A stretch of DNA of 64,000 nucleotides from Elysia marginata (lineage: Eukaryota > Mollusca > Gastropoda > Plakobranchidae): contig BMAT01004790.1 in the NCBI GenBank assembly GCA_019649035.1, positions 104,663 through 168,662 of the forward strand, written 5' to 3'. Shown here piece by piece: positions 28,878-39,261 of the stretch; the stretch's first letter is position 1; each line of letters opens with the position of its first letter. The position numbers and the translations under genes were made by a program. Under the pieces are notes generated by a model. That model made no database searches, was not told the origin of the DNA, and saw nothing but the letters and a program-made list of their open reading frames with translations.

Positions 28878-31022
28878 ATGGCTATTTTAGAAAAGATTAG
28901 AAAGCGTTCCTTCGTGCTTATCATTGTTATTGGGATGTCTCTTTTTGCGTTTATCATTTCAGACCTCCTTTCTAGGAGGGGTTTGGGAGGGATTGCTTCT
29001 CAAACTTCTGTGGGAGCGGTCAATGGGGAGACTATACCTATCGATGAATTTAGGTCTAGGGTACAGAACTTATTGGACAATTACAAAGCTAGTAATATTA
29101 GTATTACTAACAAGCAGGCAGTTGATTTTGCTTGGAATGATGTCCTTCGTGAGAAAATACTCCTTATGGAGATTCAGACTCTTGGGATAGAGTTAGACCA
29201 TTCTAAGGTTTATGAGTTAGCGACTCCTATGTTTTCTAATAGCCCTCTTTTCAAAGATGAAAAAGGAAATTACGCTCCTGAAAAGGTAAAAGAGTACATC
29301 AAAGATTTAAAAATCACGAATCCGGAAACCTATCAGAATTGGAAAATTCAAGAACAGAAACTTTTAACAAACGGCAAAGTAAACCTTTATAATACTATGG
29401 TAAAGGCGGGTTTAAATGCCACAAAAATACAGGGCAAATATAGGTACAACGAAGAGACAGATAGAGTCTCTATAGACTATGTTAAAATTCCGTACAGTTC
29501 TATTCCAGACAGTTTGATAGATATTTCTGATAATGAGATTCACACATATATAGAAACCCATACTCGTGATTACAAACAAGAAAATGAGCGGGATTTACAA
29601 TATGTTGTTTTCAAAGAAAAACCATCAAAAACAGATATAGAGGCTATAAAAGTGCAACTTCGAAAGTACCTCAGCCCCTTTGAAGAATACAACTATACTT
29701 CTAGCCAAACGGAGCAGATACCGGCTTTTCCTGAGATAGACGACAATAGGAGTTATATCAATATGTATTCTGACCGGCCTTATAGCGATAAATACCTTTT
29801 TGTGTCTGACCTTCCGGTGGCGTTTAGAGAGCAGCTATTTGCACTTAAAAAAGGAGTGGTTTTCGGTCCCTATGAAGACAATGGCTATATGAAAATATCC
29901 AAACTTGTGTCTAGAAAAATAGTCGCGGATTCCGTAAAGTCAGCCCATATTATCGTTCCTTTTCAAGGTGCTAAATTGGCTCCCGAAGGTGCAAAAACAA
30001 AGGATATGGCTAAGAAAACCATTGATAGCATCTTCCAACTTGTGAAAAACAATAAGAAAAAGTTTAAGGAGGTTGCAACTGAAATAAACACGGATGCGAC
30101 CAAGTCTAAAGGGGGGGATATTGGCTGGGTGAGATATTCACAAATATCAGATGATACTTTTGATAAGAAATTTAGCGACTATATTTTTTTCAATTCTGTG
30201 GGGAGCATGGGAGTTGTAGAGACTGCATTTGGCTACCATATCATCAGGGTAGACCAAAAAGAGGCAAAGCAAATGGCTGTCCAGTTGGCTTCTATTTCTA
30301 TCAAAATAGTACCTTCGGAGACGACTATCAATGAAATTTTTGCTAAGTCTACAAAGTTTGAAATGGATGTGTCTAATGGCATTGTGTCCTTTGAAGATGT
30401 AGCTAAAAGGGATAGTTTGGAAGTATTTAGAGTCAACAACCTGAAAATTTTAGATGAATCCCTAGGTAGTTTGGGAAGTCAAAGAGGTATTGTGCAGTGG
30501 GCTTTTAACGAAGATACGGAAGAAAGCGACATCAAGCACTTTAATGTGCATAATGATAATGTCATTGTTCGGCTTGTAAATATCCGTAAAGAAGGCTTAC
30601 AGTCGGTTGACAAGGCAAGATTTACCGTAATGCCCATTTTACTAAAAGAGAAGAAAGCCAAGATGATAGCAGAGAAATACAAGGGGAAAAACATCTCGGA
30701 TCTGTCTGAAGAGACGCCTTTCCCCATAAAAAAGGCTTCCAATATTTCTATGAAAAGTCTGTCAATAAAAGGGATAGGTAGAGAACCGGAGTTGCTTGGA
30801 GTCGTATTTGCCACAAAGCAAGGGGAAGAGTCTAGATTTATATCAGGGTCTTCCGGCGTGTTCAAAGCAAAAGTAACTTTGAAGACCAAAGGCAGTCAAA
30901 TAGAAGACTTTTTTTCGTACGAGGTGTTGCAGAGGAACGCTTATGACTTAAGAAAAAATAACATATTTTCTATACTAAAGGATCTCTACGATATAGAAGA
31001 TGATAGGCATATATTCTATTGA
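28878..31022 (+). CDS. Peptidylprolyl isomerase / periplasmic chaperone, PpiD type
   Basis: A 714-residue membrane-anchored chaperone. MAILEKIRKRSFVLIIVIGM starts a single inner-membrane anchor (about 12-32); an SurA-N-like helical domain follows, then a parvulin domain (about 350-460: SAHIIVPFQ, then SKGGDIGWV and AFGYHIIRVDQ), and a second helical part. It should help outer-membrane and secreted proteins leave the Sec channel. The open frame extends to a GTG two codons earlier, but the ATG at 28878 matches family starts. The stop shares a base with the next start. Confidence 0.85.
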   Translation: MAILEKIRKRSFVLIIVIGMSLFAFIISDLLSRRGLGGIASQTSVGAVNGETIPIDEFRSRVQNLLDNYKASNISITNKQAVDFAWNDVLREKILLMEIQTLGIELDHSKVYELATPMFSNSPLFKDEKGNYAPEKVKEYIKDLKITNPETYQNWKIQEQKLLTNGKVNLYNTMVKAGLNATKIQGKYRYNEETDRVSIDYVKIPYSSIPDSLIDISDNEIHTYIETHTRDYKQENERDLQYVVFKEKPSKTDIEAIKVQLRKYLSPFEEYNYTSSQTEQIPAFPEIDDNRSYINMYSDRPYSDKYLFVSDLPVAFREQLFALKKGVVFGPYEDNGYMKISKLVSRKIVADSVKSAHIIVPFQGAKLAPEGAKTKDMAKKTIDSIFQLVKNNKKKFKEVATEINTDATKSKGGDIGWVRYSQISDDTFDKKFSDYIFFNSVGSMGVVETAFGYHIIRVDQKEAKQMAVQLASISIKIVPSETTINEIFAKSTKFEMDVSNGIVSFEDVAKRDSLEVFRVNNLKILDESLGSLGSQRGIVQWAFNEDTEESDIKHFNVHNDNVIVRLVNIRKEGLQSVDKARFTVMPILLKEKKAKMIAEKYKGKNISDLSEETPFPIKKASNISMKSLSIKGIGREPELLGVVFATKQGEESRFISGSSGVFKAKVTLKTKGSQIEDFFSYEVLQRNAYDLRKNNIFSILKDLYDIEDDRHIFY

Positions 31023-31780
31023 TGAAGATCATCTCCTACAATGTTAATGGTATTAGGGCGGCTATTGATAAAGGCTTCTTAGATTGGGCTAAAAATTCCC
31101 AAGCAGATGTCATCTGCCTTCAAGAAATCAAAGCGACTATAGACCAACTAGATACAAATCATTTTTTGTCAGCAGGATACCCTTACAATTACTGGTTTAG
31201 CGCAGAAAAAAAAGGATACAGTGGGGTCGCAATTCTCTCTAAAAAAGAACCTAAGCATGTGGAATACGGCACAGGAATTTCCTATATGGATAAGGAGGGT
31301 AGAAACATAAGAGTAGATTTTGAGGATATTTGTCTGATGAGTATATACTTGCCTTCGGGAACTAATGAAAATCGGTTGGCGTTCAAATTACAGTATATGG
31401 ATGACTTTATATCATATGCAAAAGCTCTAAAAAAATCTATCCCAAACCTTATTATCTCCGGTGATTATAACATTTGTCATAAGGCAATAGATATCCACGA
31501 CCCTATTAGAAATAAGGTTTCTGGGTTCTTACCAGTAGAAAGAGAGTGGCTCTCTAAGTTTATAGACTCAGGATTTATAGATACTTTCAGGATGTTTAAC
31601 TCAAATCCGCACCATTACTCCTGGTGGAGCTACAGAGCAAATGCTAGGAATAATAATAAAGGGTGGCGCATAGATTATCACATGGCAACAGAGAATATAA
31701 AAAATAGGTTGAAGTTTGCGGGTATTTTACCTGCTATAAAGCACAGTGACCACTGCCCAATAGTTCTAGAATTAGAATAG
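31022..31780 (+). CDS. xth: Exodeoxyribonuclease III
   Basis: A 252-residue AP endonuclease/3'-exonuclease of the ExoIII/APE family for base-excision repair. Metal and active-site motifs: ISYNVNGIRAA, VICLQEIKAT, SGDYNICH, RIDYHMAT and the terminal SDHCPIVLEL. It starts at an ATG that overlaps the ppiD stop by one base (TGATG), so translational coupling is likely, and it ends two bases before the OmpA gene. Confidence 0.93.
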   Translation: MKIISYNVNGIRAAIDKGFLDWAKNSQADVICLQEIKATIDQLDTNHFLSAGYPYNYWFSAEKKGYSGVAILSKKEPKHVEYGTGISYMDKEGRNIRVDFEDICLMSIYLPSGTNENRLAFKLQYMDDFISYAKALKKSIPNLIISGDYNICHKAIDIHDPIRNKVSGFLPVEREWLSKFIDSGFIDTFRMFNSNPHHYSWWSYRANARNNNKGWRIDYHMATENIKNRLKFAGILPAIKHSDHCPIVLELE

Positions 31781-31782
31781 TT

Positions 31783-32733
31783 ATGAGAATTGTCAAATTG
31801 TGCCTTTTGTTTCCCCTGCTTTATTCCTGCGTGTCCTCAAAGGCTTATGAGCATTTGAAGAATGAAAAAAACAAATTGAAAGTAGAGCGAGGGAGTCTCA
31901 CTAAGCAATTGCAAGACTTGGAAACGGTTAAGAACGCTCTGGAAAATGACCTTGAAAAAAGTAAGAGTAAGGTGAAAATACTCAGCGTAGAAAATGCAAA
32001 TCAAGAACAGGACATAGTGGCCCTAAAAAGGAATCTAAAGGCACTTGAAGAGTCGCATAAATTTTTGGATCAAAACAGGAGTAGTGCCATTGTGAGCATC
32101 ACAAGAAAGAACAAGGCCCTTTTGCAAATGATAGAGAAAAAGGAACAAGCCCTTAGAGCAGAGAGCATCCGCTTAGAAAAATTGAACAAAGAGATTTCTA
32201 TAGGAGAAAAGAAGATAAATGATCTAAAAGTACTTCTCAATAAAAGGGAAAATGAAATGTCAAGATTGAAAAAGAGCCTCTCTGATGCACTTTTATCTTA
32301 CAAAGACAAGGGATTATCTATTGAGCAAAAGTCCGGAAAACTCTATGTTTCTATGGAAAATAAGCTACTTTTTAAGTCGGGAAGTTGGGATATCGAAGTT
32401 GCTGGACGGTCTGCCATAGTAAAATTGGGGAAAGTACTGGCACGGAGTCCCAACATCTCCATACTAATAGAAGGTCATACCGATAATGTAGCTTATATTG
32501 GGAAGAAAAAAGGTATCAATGGCAATTGGGACTTGTCTACCAAAAGGGCTGTAGAAGTGGTTAAAATTTTGGAGAAAAACAAGGATATTTCTCTTAAAAA
32601 CCTTACTGCGGCAGGTAGGAGTGAGTATGACCCTGTGGCTTCCAACGAAAGCCCTGAAGGAAAGGCTAAAAACAGGAGAATAGAAATTATCATAGCTCCC
32701 AATATCGATAAAATCCTTAGCCTAGTAGAATAA
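31783..32733 (+). CDS. OmpA-family lipoprotein with coiled coil
   Basis: A 316-residue lipoprotein (lipobox LLYSCVSS, Cys 16). Residues about 20-180 are charged heptad-like coiled coil; the C-terminal OmpA domain (about 185-310) has LLFKSGSWDIE, ILIEGHTDNV and the peptidoglycan-binding NRRIEIIIAP. It probably ties the outer membrane to peptidoglycan. It is cotranscribed with ppiD and xth. Confidence 0.88.
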   Translation: MRIVKLCLLFPLLYSCVSSKAYEHLKNEKNKLKVERGSLTKQLQDLETVKNALENDLEKSKSKVKILSVENANQEQDIVALKRNLKALEESHKFLDQNRSSAIVSITRKNKALLQMIEKKEQALRAESIRLEKLNKEISIGEKKINDLKVLLNKRENEMSRLKKSLSDALLSYKDKGLSIEQKSGKLYVSMENKLLFKSGSWDIEVAGRSAIVKLGKVLARSPNISILIEGHTDNVAYIGKKKGINGNWDLSTKRAVEVVKILEKNKDISLKNLTAAGRSEYDPVASNESPEGKAKNRRIEIIIAPNIDKILSLVE

Positions 32734-32784
32734 AATTACCAAGATAATGAAGTACCTTTTACTTTCCCAATCCGTTTAGTTAAG

Positions 32785-34314
32785 ATGGGCGATATAAGAA
32801 TTCAGTCTGCGCTTATTTCCGTATACGATAAAGAGGGGATAGAGGAAGTTGCCAAAGAATTGACGGAACTCGGTGTGAGAATTTATTCTACAGGAGGAAC
32901 ACAAGCATTTTTAACAGAGAAGGGGTTTAATATCATTGCCATAGAAGAGGTTACCGATTTTCCCTCTGTTTTGGGAGGGCGTGTCAAGACCTTACACCCA
33001 AAGGTATTTGGGGGCATTTTGAACAGAAGAAATAATGAAAACGACCACCTTGAAGTTCTTCAATATCAAATGCCTTCAATAGATCTGGTAGTAGTAGACT
33101 TGTATCCGTTTGAAGATACGGTGGCATCTTGTACTTCGGAAGCAAATATCATAGAGAAAATAGACATTGGTGGGATTTCTCTAATCAGGGCGGCCGCAAA
33201 GAACTTTAATGATGTGCTTTGTATACCTTCGAAGAGCTTTTATCCCGATTTGCGAACTATTTTAAACAATAATAAGGGCTTAGTAACAAAAGAGGAAAGG
33301 CGGAAAATGTCGCTTCATTCCTTCGGCGTTTCTTCCCATTATGACATTGCTATTTTTAACTATTTCAATACCGATAAAGAAGGTGGATTGAGGTTGGACA
33401 TAGACAATCAAAAGATGCTACGATACGGAGAAAACCCCCATCAGAAAGGGATTTTTTATGGTAATTTAGAAAATATATTTACAAAGCACAGTGGCAAAGA
33501 AATTTCGTACAATAATCTTTTGGATATAGACGCTGCGGTAAATTTGATTTCAGATTTTGATTCCAAAACGCCTTGTTTCGGAATAATAAAGCATAATAAT
33601 GCTTGTGGTTTTGCGGTTAGACCCTCAGTAAAAGAGGCCTACTTAGGCGCTTTATCAGGAGATCCCGTTTCTGCCTTTGGCGGTGTTCTGGTAACCAATA
33701 CAACCCTAGATGAGCAGACAGCAGAAGAGATAAACAAGCTATTTTTTGAGATTATTATCGCCAAAAAATATGAGCCGTCTGCACTAACACTACTTTCTCA
33801 TAAAAAAAACAGAATTCTTTTAGAGTTAAAAGAAGACAGGGAAGTTGTTGGTTACAATCTTCGCACTTGTCTCAATGGCTTTTTGTATCAGGAGAAAGAT
33901 GATGCTTTAGAGCTTACTTCTCATTTTGATTATGTTACAAATAAAAAGCCCTCTCAAACGGAAATGGAAGACTTAATATTTGCCTCTAAAATTGCTAAGC
34001 ACACTAAATCTAACGCTATTATTTTAGCAAAAAACAGGCAGCTTTTAGCAAGTGGCACAGGGCAAAGTAGCCGTGTGGATGCACTTTTGCAAGCTATTGA
34101 GAAAGCTAAAAAGTTTGGTTTTGATCTAGAGGGTGCATCTATGGCAAGTGATGCGTTTTTCCCCTTTGCCGATTGTGTAGAAATCGCCTTCAAAGAGGGT
34201 ATAAGGCGTGTCATACAACCCGGAGGGTCGAAAAATGACCAACACAGTATTGATTTTTGCAACGAAAATAATATGGGGATGGTCATCACAGGCGTGAGAC
34301 ATTTTAGGCATTAA
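32785..34314 (+). CDS. purH: AICAR formyltransferase / IMP cyclohydrolase
   Basis: A 509-residue bifunctional enzyme that completes purine synthesis. The N-terminal cyclohydrolase domain has RIYSTGGTQAFL and GGRVKTLHPKVFGGIL; the formyltransferase domain has RYGENPHQKGIFYG, IIKHNNACGFA and SDAFFPFADCVE. ALISVYDKEGIEEVAKEL near the start confirms the start. It converges on map with a 16-base gap. Confidence 0.95.
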   Translation: MGDIRIQSALISVYDKEGIEEVAKELTELGVRIYSTGGTQAFLTEKGFNIIAIEEVTDFPSVLGGRVKTLHPKVFGGILNRRNNENDHLEVLQYQMPSIDLVVVDLYPFEDTVASCTSEANIIEKIDIGGISLIRAAAKNFNDVLCIPSKSFYPDLRTILNNNKGLVTKEERRKMSLHSFGVSSHYDIAIFNYFNTDKEGGLRLDIDNQKMLRYGENPHQKGIFYGNLENIFTKHSGKEISYNNLLDIDAAVNLISDFDSKTPCFGIIKHNNACGFAVRPSVKEAYLGALSGDPVSAFGGVLVTNTTLDEQTAEEINKLFFEIIIAKKYEPSALTLLSHKKNRILLELKEDREVVGYNLRTCLNGFLYQEKDDALELTSHFDYVTNKKPSQTEMEDLIFASKIAKHTKSNAIILAKNRQLLASGTGQSSRVDALLQAIEKAKKFGFDLEGASMASDAFFPFADCVEIAFKEGIRRVIQPGGSKNDQHSIDFCNENNMGMVITGVRHFRH

Positions 34315-34330
34315 TCCCTCTAGGTTCTTT

Positions 34331-35131
34331 TTACCTTTTAAAGTGCGCTTCTTCGTCTCTCTTTATTCCTAAAGCCTCGTAAATATAGGCGAATGTAGAT
34401 AATATTTCGGGTTTCCCATCTAAGATAGCCACATTATGTTCAAAGTGGGCGCTAGGTTTTCTGTCTTGGGTAATGATAGTCCACCTGTCCTTTTGTTGTT
34501 TAACCCTAAAATCACCCATATTAATCATAGGCTCTATAGCGAGTACAAGCCCCTCTTTGATAAGTTTTCCTTTTCCTCTTTTCCCGTAGTTGGGGACTTC
34601 TGGGGGTTCGTGTAGTTCACGCCCCAAACCATGACCTACTAAGTCTCTCACAACTGCAAACCCATGAGACTCTACATAATTTTGAATGGAATAACCTATG
34701 TCACCTATTCTGTTTCCCAAACGAAAGGCCTCAATTCCAATATAGAGCGATTCTCTGCTTACCTTCAAGAGTTGTCGGCTCTTGCTATCCACATTTCCCA
34801 CCTCAAAAGTATAAGCGTGGTCGCCGTAAAATCCTGACTTCAATACGCCACAATCTATAGAAACAATGCTTCCCTCTTCCAAAGGTTTGTCGTTTGGAAT
34901 ACCATGTACTACAGCTTCATCAATACTGATGCAAAGAGTGTTGGGAAAACCGTACATCCCTAAAAAGCCCGGCTCCGCCCGATGGTCTTTTATAAATGTA
35001 TAAGCCAGTCTGTCCAATTTTTTTGGGGATACGCCGGGAGCTATTTCTGAGGCAAGCATACCTAGTGTCTTAGATACCAAGAGGGCACTCTCTCTTATGT
35101 TTTCTATATCTTCACGACTTTTTAAGTTCAT
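34331..35131 (-). CDS. map: Methionine aminopeptidase, type I
   Basis: A 266-residue dinuclear-metal peptidase that removes initiator methionine. Metal ligands are in SIDCGVLKSGFYGDHAYTF, GHGLGRELHEPPEVPN and EPMINMG. No zinc-finger extension, so it is the short type Ia. It sits 12 bases downstream of fumC on the same strand, away from the ribosomal-protein operon where a second copy is often found. Confidence 0.93.
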   Translation of the reverse strand: MNLKSREDIENIRESALLVSKTLGMLASEIAPGVSPKKLDRLAYTFIKDHRAEPGFLGMYGFPNTLCISIDEAVVHGIPNDKPLEEGSIVSIDCGVLKSGFYGDHAYTFEVGNVDSKSRQLLKVSRESLYIGIEAFRLGNRIGDIGYSIQNYVESHGFAVVRDLVGHGLGRELHEPPEVPNYGKRGKGKLIKEGLVLAIEPMINMGDFRVKQQKDRWTIITQDRKPSAHFEHNVAILDGKPEILSTFAYIYEALGIKRDEEAHFKR

Positions 35132-35143
35132 AAACCCGTTTAC

Positions 35144-36541
35144 CTAATCCAGTCCTTTCGTCATCAATTCGGGTCTCACCCATTGGTTGAACTCCTTTTC
35201 AGTTAAATAGTTTAGAGATAGGGCAGCTTCCTTTAGCGTAACTCCTTCTTTATGTGCTTTATTAGCTATTTCGGCAGCTTTGTAGTAGCCTATTTTAGTA
35301 TTTAATGCAGTTACCAACATCAGAGAATTGCTTACTAATTCTTCTATTCGGGAGTGATTTGGCTCTATTCCTGAAGCGCAGTGTTTCTCAAAACTCATAC
35401 AAGCATCACCCAAAAGCCTTGCCGACTGCAAAATGTTGTTTGCCATCATAGGTTTGAAAACATTGAGTTCGTAATGACCCTGGGCACCTCCCACACCTAT
35501 GGCGACATCATTACCCATTACTTGAGCGCAAACCATAGTCATAGCCTCGCACTGTGTCGGGTTCACTTTACCTGGCATAATAGAGCTTCCGGGTTCATTT
35601 GCTGGGATGATAATTTCGCCTATTCCACTTCTAGGACCAGAAGCCATCAAGCGAATATCATTGGCTATTTTGTTGAGGGAAACTGCCAACTGCCTCAAAG
35701 CTCCGTGAGACTCTACAATAGCATCATGTGCTGCTAGAGATTCAAATTTGTTTCTAGCTGATACAAAAGGCAACTCTGTGTATTTGGCAATATATTTTGC
35801 GACCAGCTGACTATATCCTTTTGGGGTATTGATCCCTGTACCCACAGCTGTGCCTCCCAAAGCTAATTCCGAGAGATGCCCCAAGGTATTTTTAATGGCT
35901 TCGGTGGCGTGGTCTAGTTGCGACACATAGCCAGAAAACTCTTGCCCTAAAGAGAGAGGCGTGGCATCCATTAGATGTGTCCGCCCTATTTTTATGACAT
36001 CCTTAAATTTCTCAGATTTTTTATATAAGGTATCTCTCAACTTTTGAACATACGGAATTGTAATTTCCACTATTGACTTGTAGGTAGCAATGTGCATCGC
36101 TGTGGGGAATGTATCATTAGAAGATTGAGATTTGTTTACATCGTCATTCGGTGCAATTGTTTTTTCTCCCTCACCTATGGTTTTCCCTGCTAACTGATGA
36201 CACCTATTGGCGATAACTTCATTGACATTCATATTGCTCTGCGTTCCCGAACCTGTTTGCCATATTACCAATGGGAATTGGTCGTCATGTTTCCCCAACA
36301 ATATCTCATCACAGACTTCAGATATAAGGTGGCATTTCTCTGTTTCCAATACACCTAAATCTCTGTTGGTATGCGCAGCGGCCTTTTTGAGATATGCAAA
36401 AGCATAGATAATCTCTTTTGGCATAGAAGCCTCTTCGCCAATTTTAAAGTTATTTCTCGATCTCTCTGTCTGTGCACCCCATAGCTTTTCCAAAGGAACT
36501 TTTATCTCTCCGAGGGTATCTTTTTCTATACGATAGTTCAT
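35144..36541 (-). CDS. fumC: Fumarase, class II
   Basis: A 465-residue iron-independent fumarate hydratase. The superfamily signature [11 protein letters not shown] is intact, with SGLHNRDLG-like [24 protein letters not shown] and [17 protein letters not shown]. The ATG at 36541 is preferred to a TTG at 36556 because the latter is part of a -7 box (TATTTTTG). It is followed by map after 12 bases. Confidence 0.95.
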   Translation of the reverse strand: MNYRIEKDTLGEIKVPLEKLWGAQTERSRNNFKIGEEASMPKEIIYAFAYLKKAAAHTNRDLGVLETEKCHLISEVCDEILLGKHDDQFPLVIWQTGSGTQSNMNVNEVIANRCHQLAGKTIGEGEKTIAPNDDVNKSQSSNDTFPTAMHIATYKSIVEITIPYVQKLRDTLYKKSEKFKDVIKIGRTHLMDATPLSLGQEFSGYVSQLDHATEAIKNTLGHLSELALGGTAVGTGINTPKGYSQLVAKYIAKYTELPFVSARNKFESLAAHDAIVESHGALRQLAVSLNKIANDIRLMASGPRSGIGEIIIPANEPGSSIMPGKVNPTQCEAMTMVCAQVMGNDVAIGVGGAQGHYELNVFKPMMANNILQSARLLGDACMSFEKHCASGIEPNHSRIEELVSNSLMLVTALNTKIGYYKAAEIANKAHKEGVTLKEAALSLNYLTEKEFNQWVRPELMTKGLD

Positions 36542-36553
36542 GTCTTTTTTTTG

Positions 36554-36561
36554 CAAAAATA
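36554..36561 (-). promoter_or_regulatory. -7 promoter box (TATTTTTG) for fumC-map
   Basis: TATTTTTG on the minus strand is 12 bases upstream of the fumC ATG and overlaps the alternative TTG start, excluding it. Confidence 0.5.
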
Positions 36562-36777
36562 AGAGATATTGACCTTGCTAGATTTAAAATTTTAAGTGTG
36601 ATAAATTATTTTTTTGATGGTGGTGGATTTTCTATTATTAACTCCAAAGTTTAGGTTTTTGTATTTTGTGCTTTTGTAGTTTTCTTAGTTGACATTTTTA
36701 AGGCTTATCTAAGAACTCTAGTACGAAATAGATCCAAAAAAATAATTTATTTTGTATTTGACAAAACAAGATCCCAC

Positions 36778-37059
36778 TTATTTCAAAACTAGCTTTTTTA
36801 TATATTCTCTGCCCAATTCTCGATTGAGGCACATTATTATCTTTTCTTTGGACATGCTCAATTCCTGCCTAAGTGCCGGAGAAGACAAAGTAATGTAAAG
36901 CACCCCCTCAATAAAAATAATATTAGTTGTATAATTGTTTACCCCCTTTCCCATAGCATTTTTCCATATATTTTTGACTCTTTCCTTGATGATCCCCCTA
37001 TCTAATTTATTTGTCTTGATAAAAAGATTCAAAAGGTTTTTTAGGCTGTTATCCTTCAT
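36778..37059 (-). CDS. DUF721 (DciA-like) domain protein
   Basis: A 93-residue protein with the DUF721 fold: VKNIWKNAMGKGVNNYTTNI, then VLYITLSSPALRQELSMSK. DUF721 proteins adjacent to recF are common in Bacteroidota; the related DciA domain loads the replicative helicase in bacteria without DnaC, so a role near replication is a fair inference. The ATG at 37059 is used; it is one base after the recF stop, so the pair is coupled. Confidence 0.78.
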   Translation of the reverse strand: MKDNSLKNLLNLFIKTNKLDRGIIKERVKNIWKNAMGKGVNNYTTNIIFIEGVLYITLSSPALRQELSMSKEKIIMCLNRELGREYIKKLVLK

Positions 37060-37060
37060 T

Positions 37061-38140
37061 TTATAAGTCAAATATTTTGCAAGACGAAAATCTACTCTTA
37101 ATTATACCTTCAGTTCTGCTGTGCTGTGTATCCGTTAGAAATATCTGACCAAATTCATCTTTCGAAACCAGAGAAATCAGTCTCATCACCCTGTCCTCAT
37201 CTAACTTGTCAAAAATGTCATCTAGTAATAAAATGGGGGGGATTTTTGCCTGTTGTTTTACAAAGTCAAATTGTGCTAATTTAAGAGCTATCAAAAATGT
37301 TTTCTGTTGCCCCTGACTTCCATATCTTTTGATAGGATAACCTCCTAAATTGAACTTAAAATCATCCTTATGAACACCTACAGAAGTATATTGCAATATC
37401 TTGTCTTTAGGTAAAACTTCATCCAATAAATCCAAAATTTCTCGCTTTTCCAAATGACTCTGATAGACTATTTCTGGGGACTCTCCCCCTTCGACTACGA
37501 CCTCATAGCGATTTCTAAAAATCACCGCAAATGCCTTTATAAAACGCTTTCTCTTTTCATGGATATTTATCGCCAATTTGGACATCTGGATGTTGTAAAT
37601 AGACAATATTTCTTTATCAAAAGAGTGATTGATCGCAAAATATTTCAAGAGGGCGTTACGCTGAGATATAACTGACTCATAATCAATAAGATTAGTCAAG
37701 TATTCTCTGTCAAAGAGACTGATAACTAAATCTACAAAATTTCGTCTTGACTCGCTACCCTGATTAATAATATCCCTATCTGAGGGGGAGATCATTACAA
37801 GCGGAATAAAGCCTACAAAATCTGATAGTTTGCTGTATAACTTGTCATTTTTCTTTATGATCTTCTTTGCCCCTTTCTTAAAACTAATGATAATATGCTC
37901 TTCTTTTTTCTTTCTGATAAACTTTCCATCTATCACAAAGAAATTTTCGTCATGCTTGATGCTCTGCGTAGCTATAGAATTGAAGTAGCTCTTGCCCATA
38001 GAAAGTTGATAAACGGCATCTAAAATATTCGTTTTCCCCTTTCCATTCTTCCCTACAAAAGCGTTCATCTTTCGGTCTAAAGCAAAATCAGACGAAATAA
38101 ACTGTTTGAAATTGATGAGGGATAGTGAATTTAGATACAT
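37061..38140 (-). CDS. recF: DNA replication/repair protein RecF
   Basis: A 359-residue SMC-like ATPase that loads RecA at gaps. Walker A GKNGKGKT is at 30-37, the ABC-like signature is in RYGSQGQQKTFLIALKLAQF, and Walker B in PPILLLDDIFDKLDEDR. Full family length. Lies between rfbB and the DUF721 gene on the minus strand, not beside dnaN. Confidence 0.95.
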   Translation of the reverse strand: MYLNSLSLINFKQFISSDFALDRKMNAFVGKNGKGKTNILDAVYQLSMGKSYFNSIATQSIKHDENFFVIDGKFIRKKKEEHIIISFKKGAKKIIKKNDKLYSKLSDFVGFIPLVMISPSDRDIINQGSESRRNFVDLVISLFDREYLTNLIDYESVISQRNALLKYFAINHSFDKEILSIYNIQMSKLAINIHEKRKRFIKAFAVIFRNRYEVVVEGGESPEIVYQSHLEKREILDLLDEVLPKDKILQYTSVGVHKDDFKFNLGGYPIKRYGSQGQQKTFLIALKLAQFDFVKQQAKIPPILLLDDIFDKLDEDRVMRLISLVSKDEFGQIFLTDTQHSRTEGIIKSRFSSCKIFDL

Positions 38141-38153
38141 GATGAGATTAGTT

Positions 38154-39173
38154 TTATGACTTCCACTTTTTTAGATACCAATCTACTGTTTTTGCGATGC
38201 CACTATCAAAATCTTCATCTGCCTTCCAACCCAGTTTCTGCTTTATTTTAGAGTTGTCTATGGCGTAACGCCTATCATGACCTGCCCTGTCCTCAACAAA
38301 ATTGATAAGGTTTTTATAACTTTTGCCATCCCTCAAAGGGATTCTGCTATCTAAAATGTTACAAATGATACTTGCAATTTGAAAGTTTGTCTTTTCATTT
38401 CCTCCGCCTATATTGTAAGTCTCTCCGACAAGCCCTTTTTGAAACACGATGTCTATCCCCTTGCAATGGTCTTGAACATACAACCAATCTCTGATATTTT
38501 TGCCGTCCCCATATATAGGGATAGGATTCTGAAAAAGTGCATTTTTAATGATGACAGGAATTAATTTTTCACTGTGTTGTTTGGGACCATAATTGTTAGA
38601 GCAGTTGGTAATCATCGTATTCAGTCCATAGGTATGGTGGTAGCTCCTCACAATCATATCGCTAGCGGCCTTGGAAGCTGAGTAGGGAGAATTGGGGGCG
38701 TAGGGAGTGGTCTCTGTAAATAGTCCTGTTGTACCGAGAGAACCATAAACTTCATCGGTAGAAATATGGTGAAACCGGCTTTGTTCGCAACCTTTTTTAT
38801 AGATAAAAGGCTTTTCCATCCAATGTCTGTAAGCCACATCCAAAAGCATAAAAGTGCCGTTGATATTACTTTTTATAAATACATCGGGGGTCTCTATACT
38901 TTTATCTACATGACTTTGCGCTGCAAAATGAATCACCCCAAAGAAATTATACTTGCTAAAAATCTGCTCTACGCAAGCTTTATTGCATATATCCCCTTCT
39001 ACAAATGTATGCCGCGGATTAGCCTTTGCAAATAGAAGGTTTTCTAAGTCTCCCGCGTAGGTGAGTGAGTCTAAATTTACAATGTGATAATCACTATGTG
39101 TTAACAGATATTCTATAAAGTTACTTCCTATAAAGCCCGCACCTCCTGTTACTAAAATAGTTTTTGAACCCAT
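38154..39173 (-). CDS. rfbB: dTDP-glucose 4,6-dehydratase
   Basis: A 339-residue short-chain dehydrogenase/reductase that makes dTDP-4-keto-6-deoxyglucose. NAD motif GGAGFIG (10-16), HFAAQSHVDKS, ISTDEVYGSLG and the YxxxK pair in PYSASKAASD define the subfamily. No rfbA, rfbC or rfbD is adjacent, so the dTDP-sugar pathway must be completed elsewhere. It leads into recF after 13 bases. Confidence 0.92.
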   Translation of the reverse strand: MGSKTILVTGGAGFIGSNFIEYLLTHSDYHIVNLDSLTYAGDLENLLFAKANPRHTFVEGDICNKACVEQIFSKYNFFGVIHFAAQSHVDKSIETPDVFIKSNINGTFMLLDVAYRHWMEKPFIYKKGCEQSRFHHISTDEVYGSLGTTGLFTETTPYAPNSPYSASKAASDMIVRSYHHTYGLNTMITNCSNNYGPKQHSEKLIPVIIKNALFQNPIPIYGDGKNIRDWLYVQDHCKGIDIVFQKGLVGETYNIGGGNEKTNFQIASIICNILDSRIPLRDGKSYKNLINFVEDRAGHDRRYAIDNSKIKQKLGWKADEDFDSGIAKTVDWYLKKWKS

Positions 39174-39261
39174 TTATATTTCTAAATTTTACTCTTGAGA
39201 ATCAGAGTGTAAGCGAATTTATAAAAAAGTATCTGTATTCGTAAGGAAAATAAAAGTGCCC

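Noticed and set aside
36962-37060. TTG start four codons upstream of the DUF721 ATG
   Set aside because: It would overlap the recF end by 11 bases without support; the ATG directly after the recF stop is simpler.
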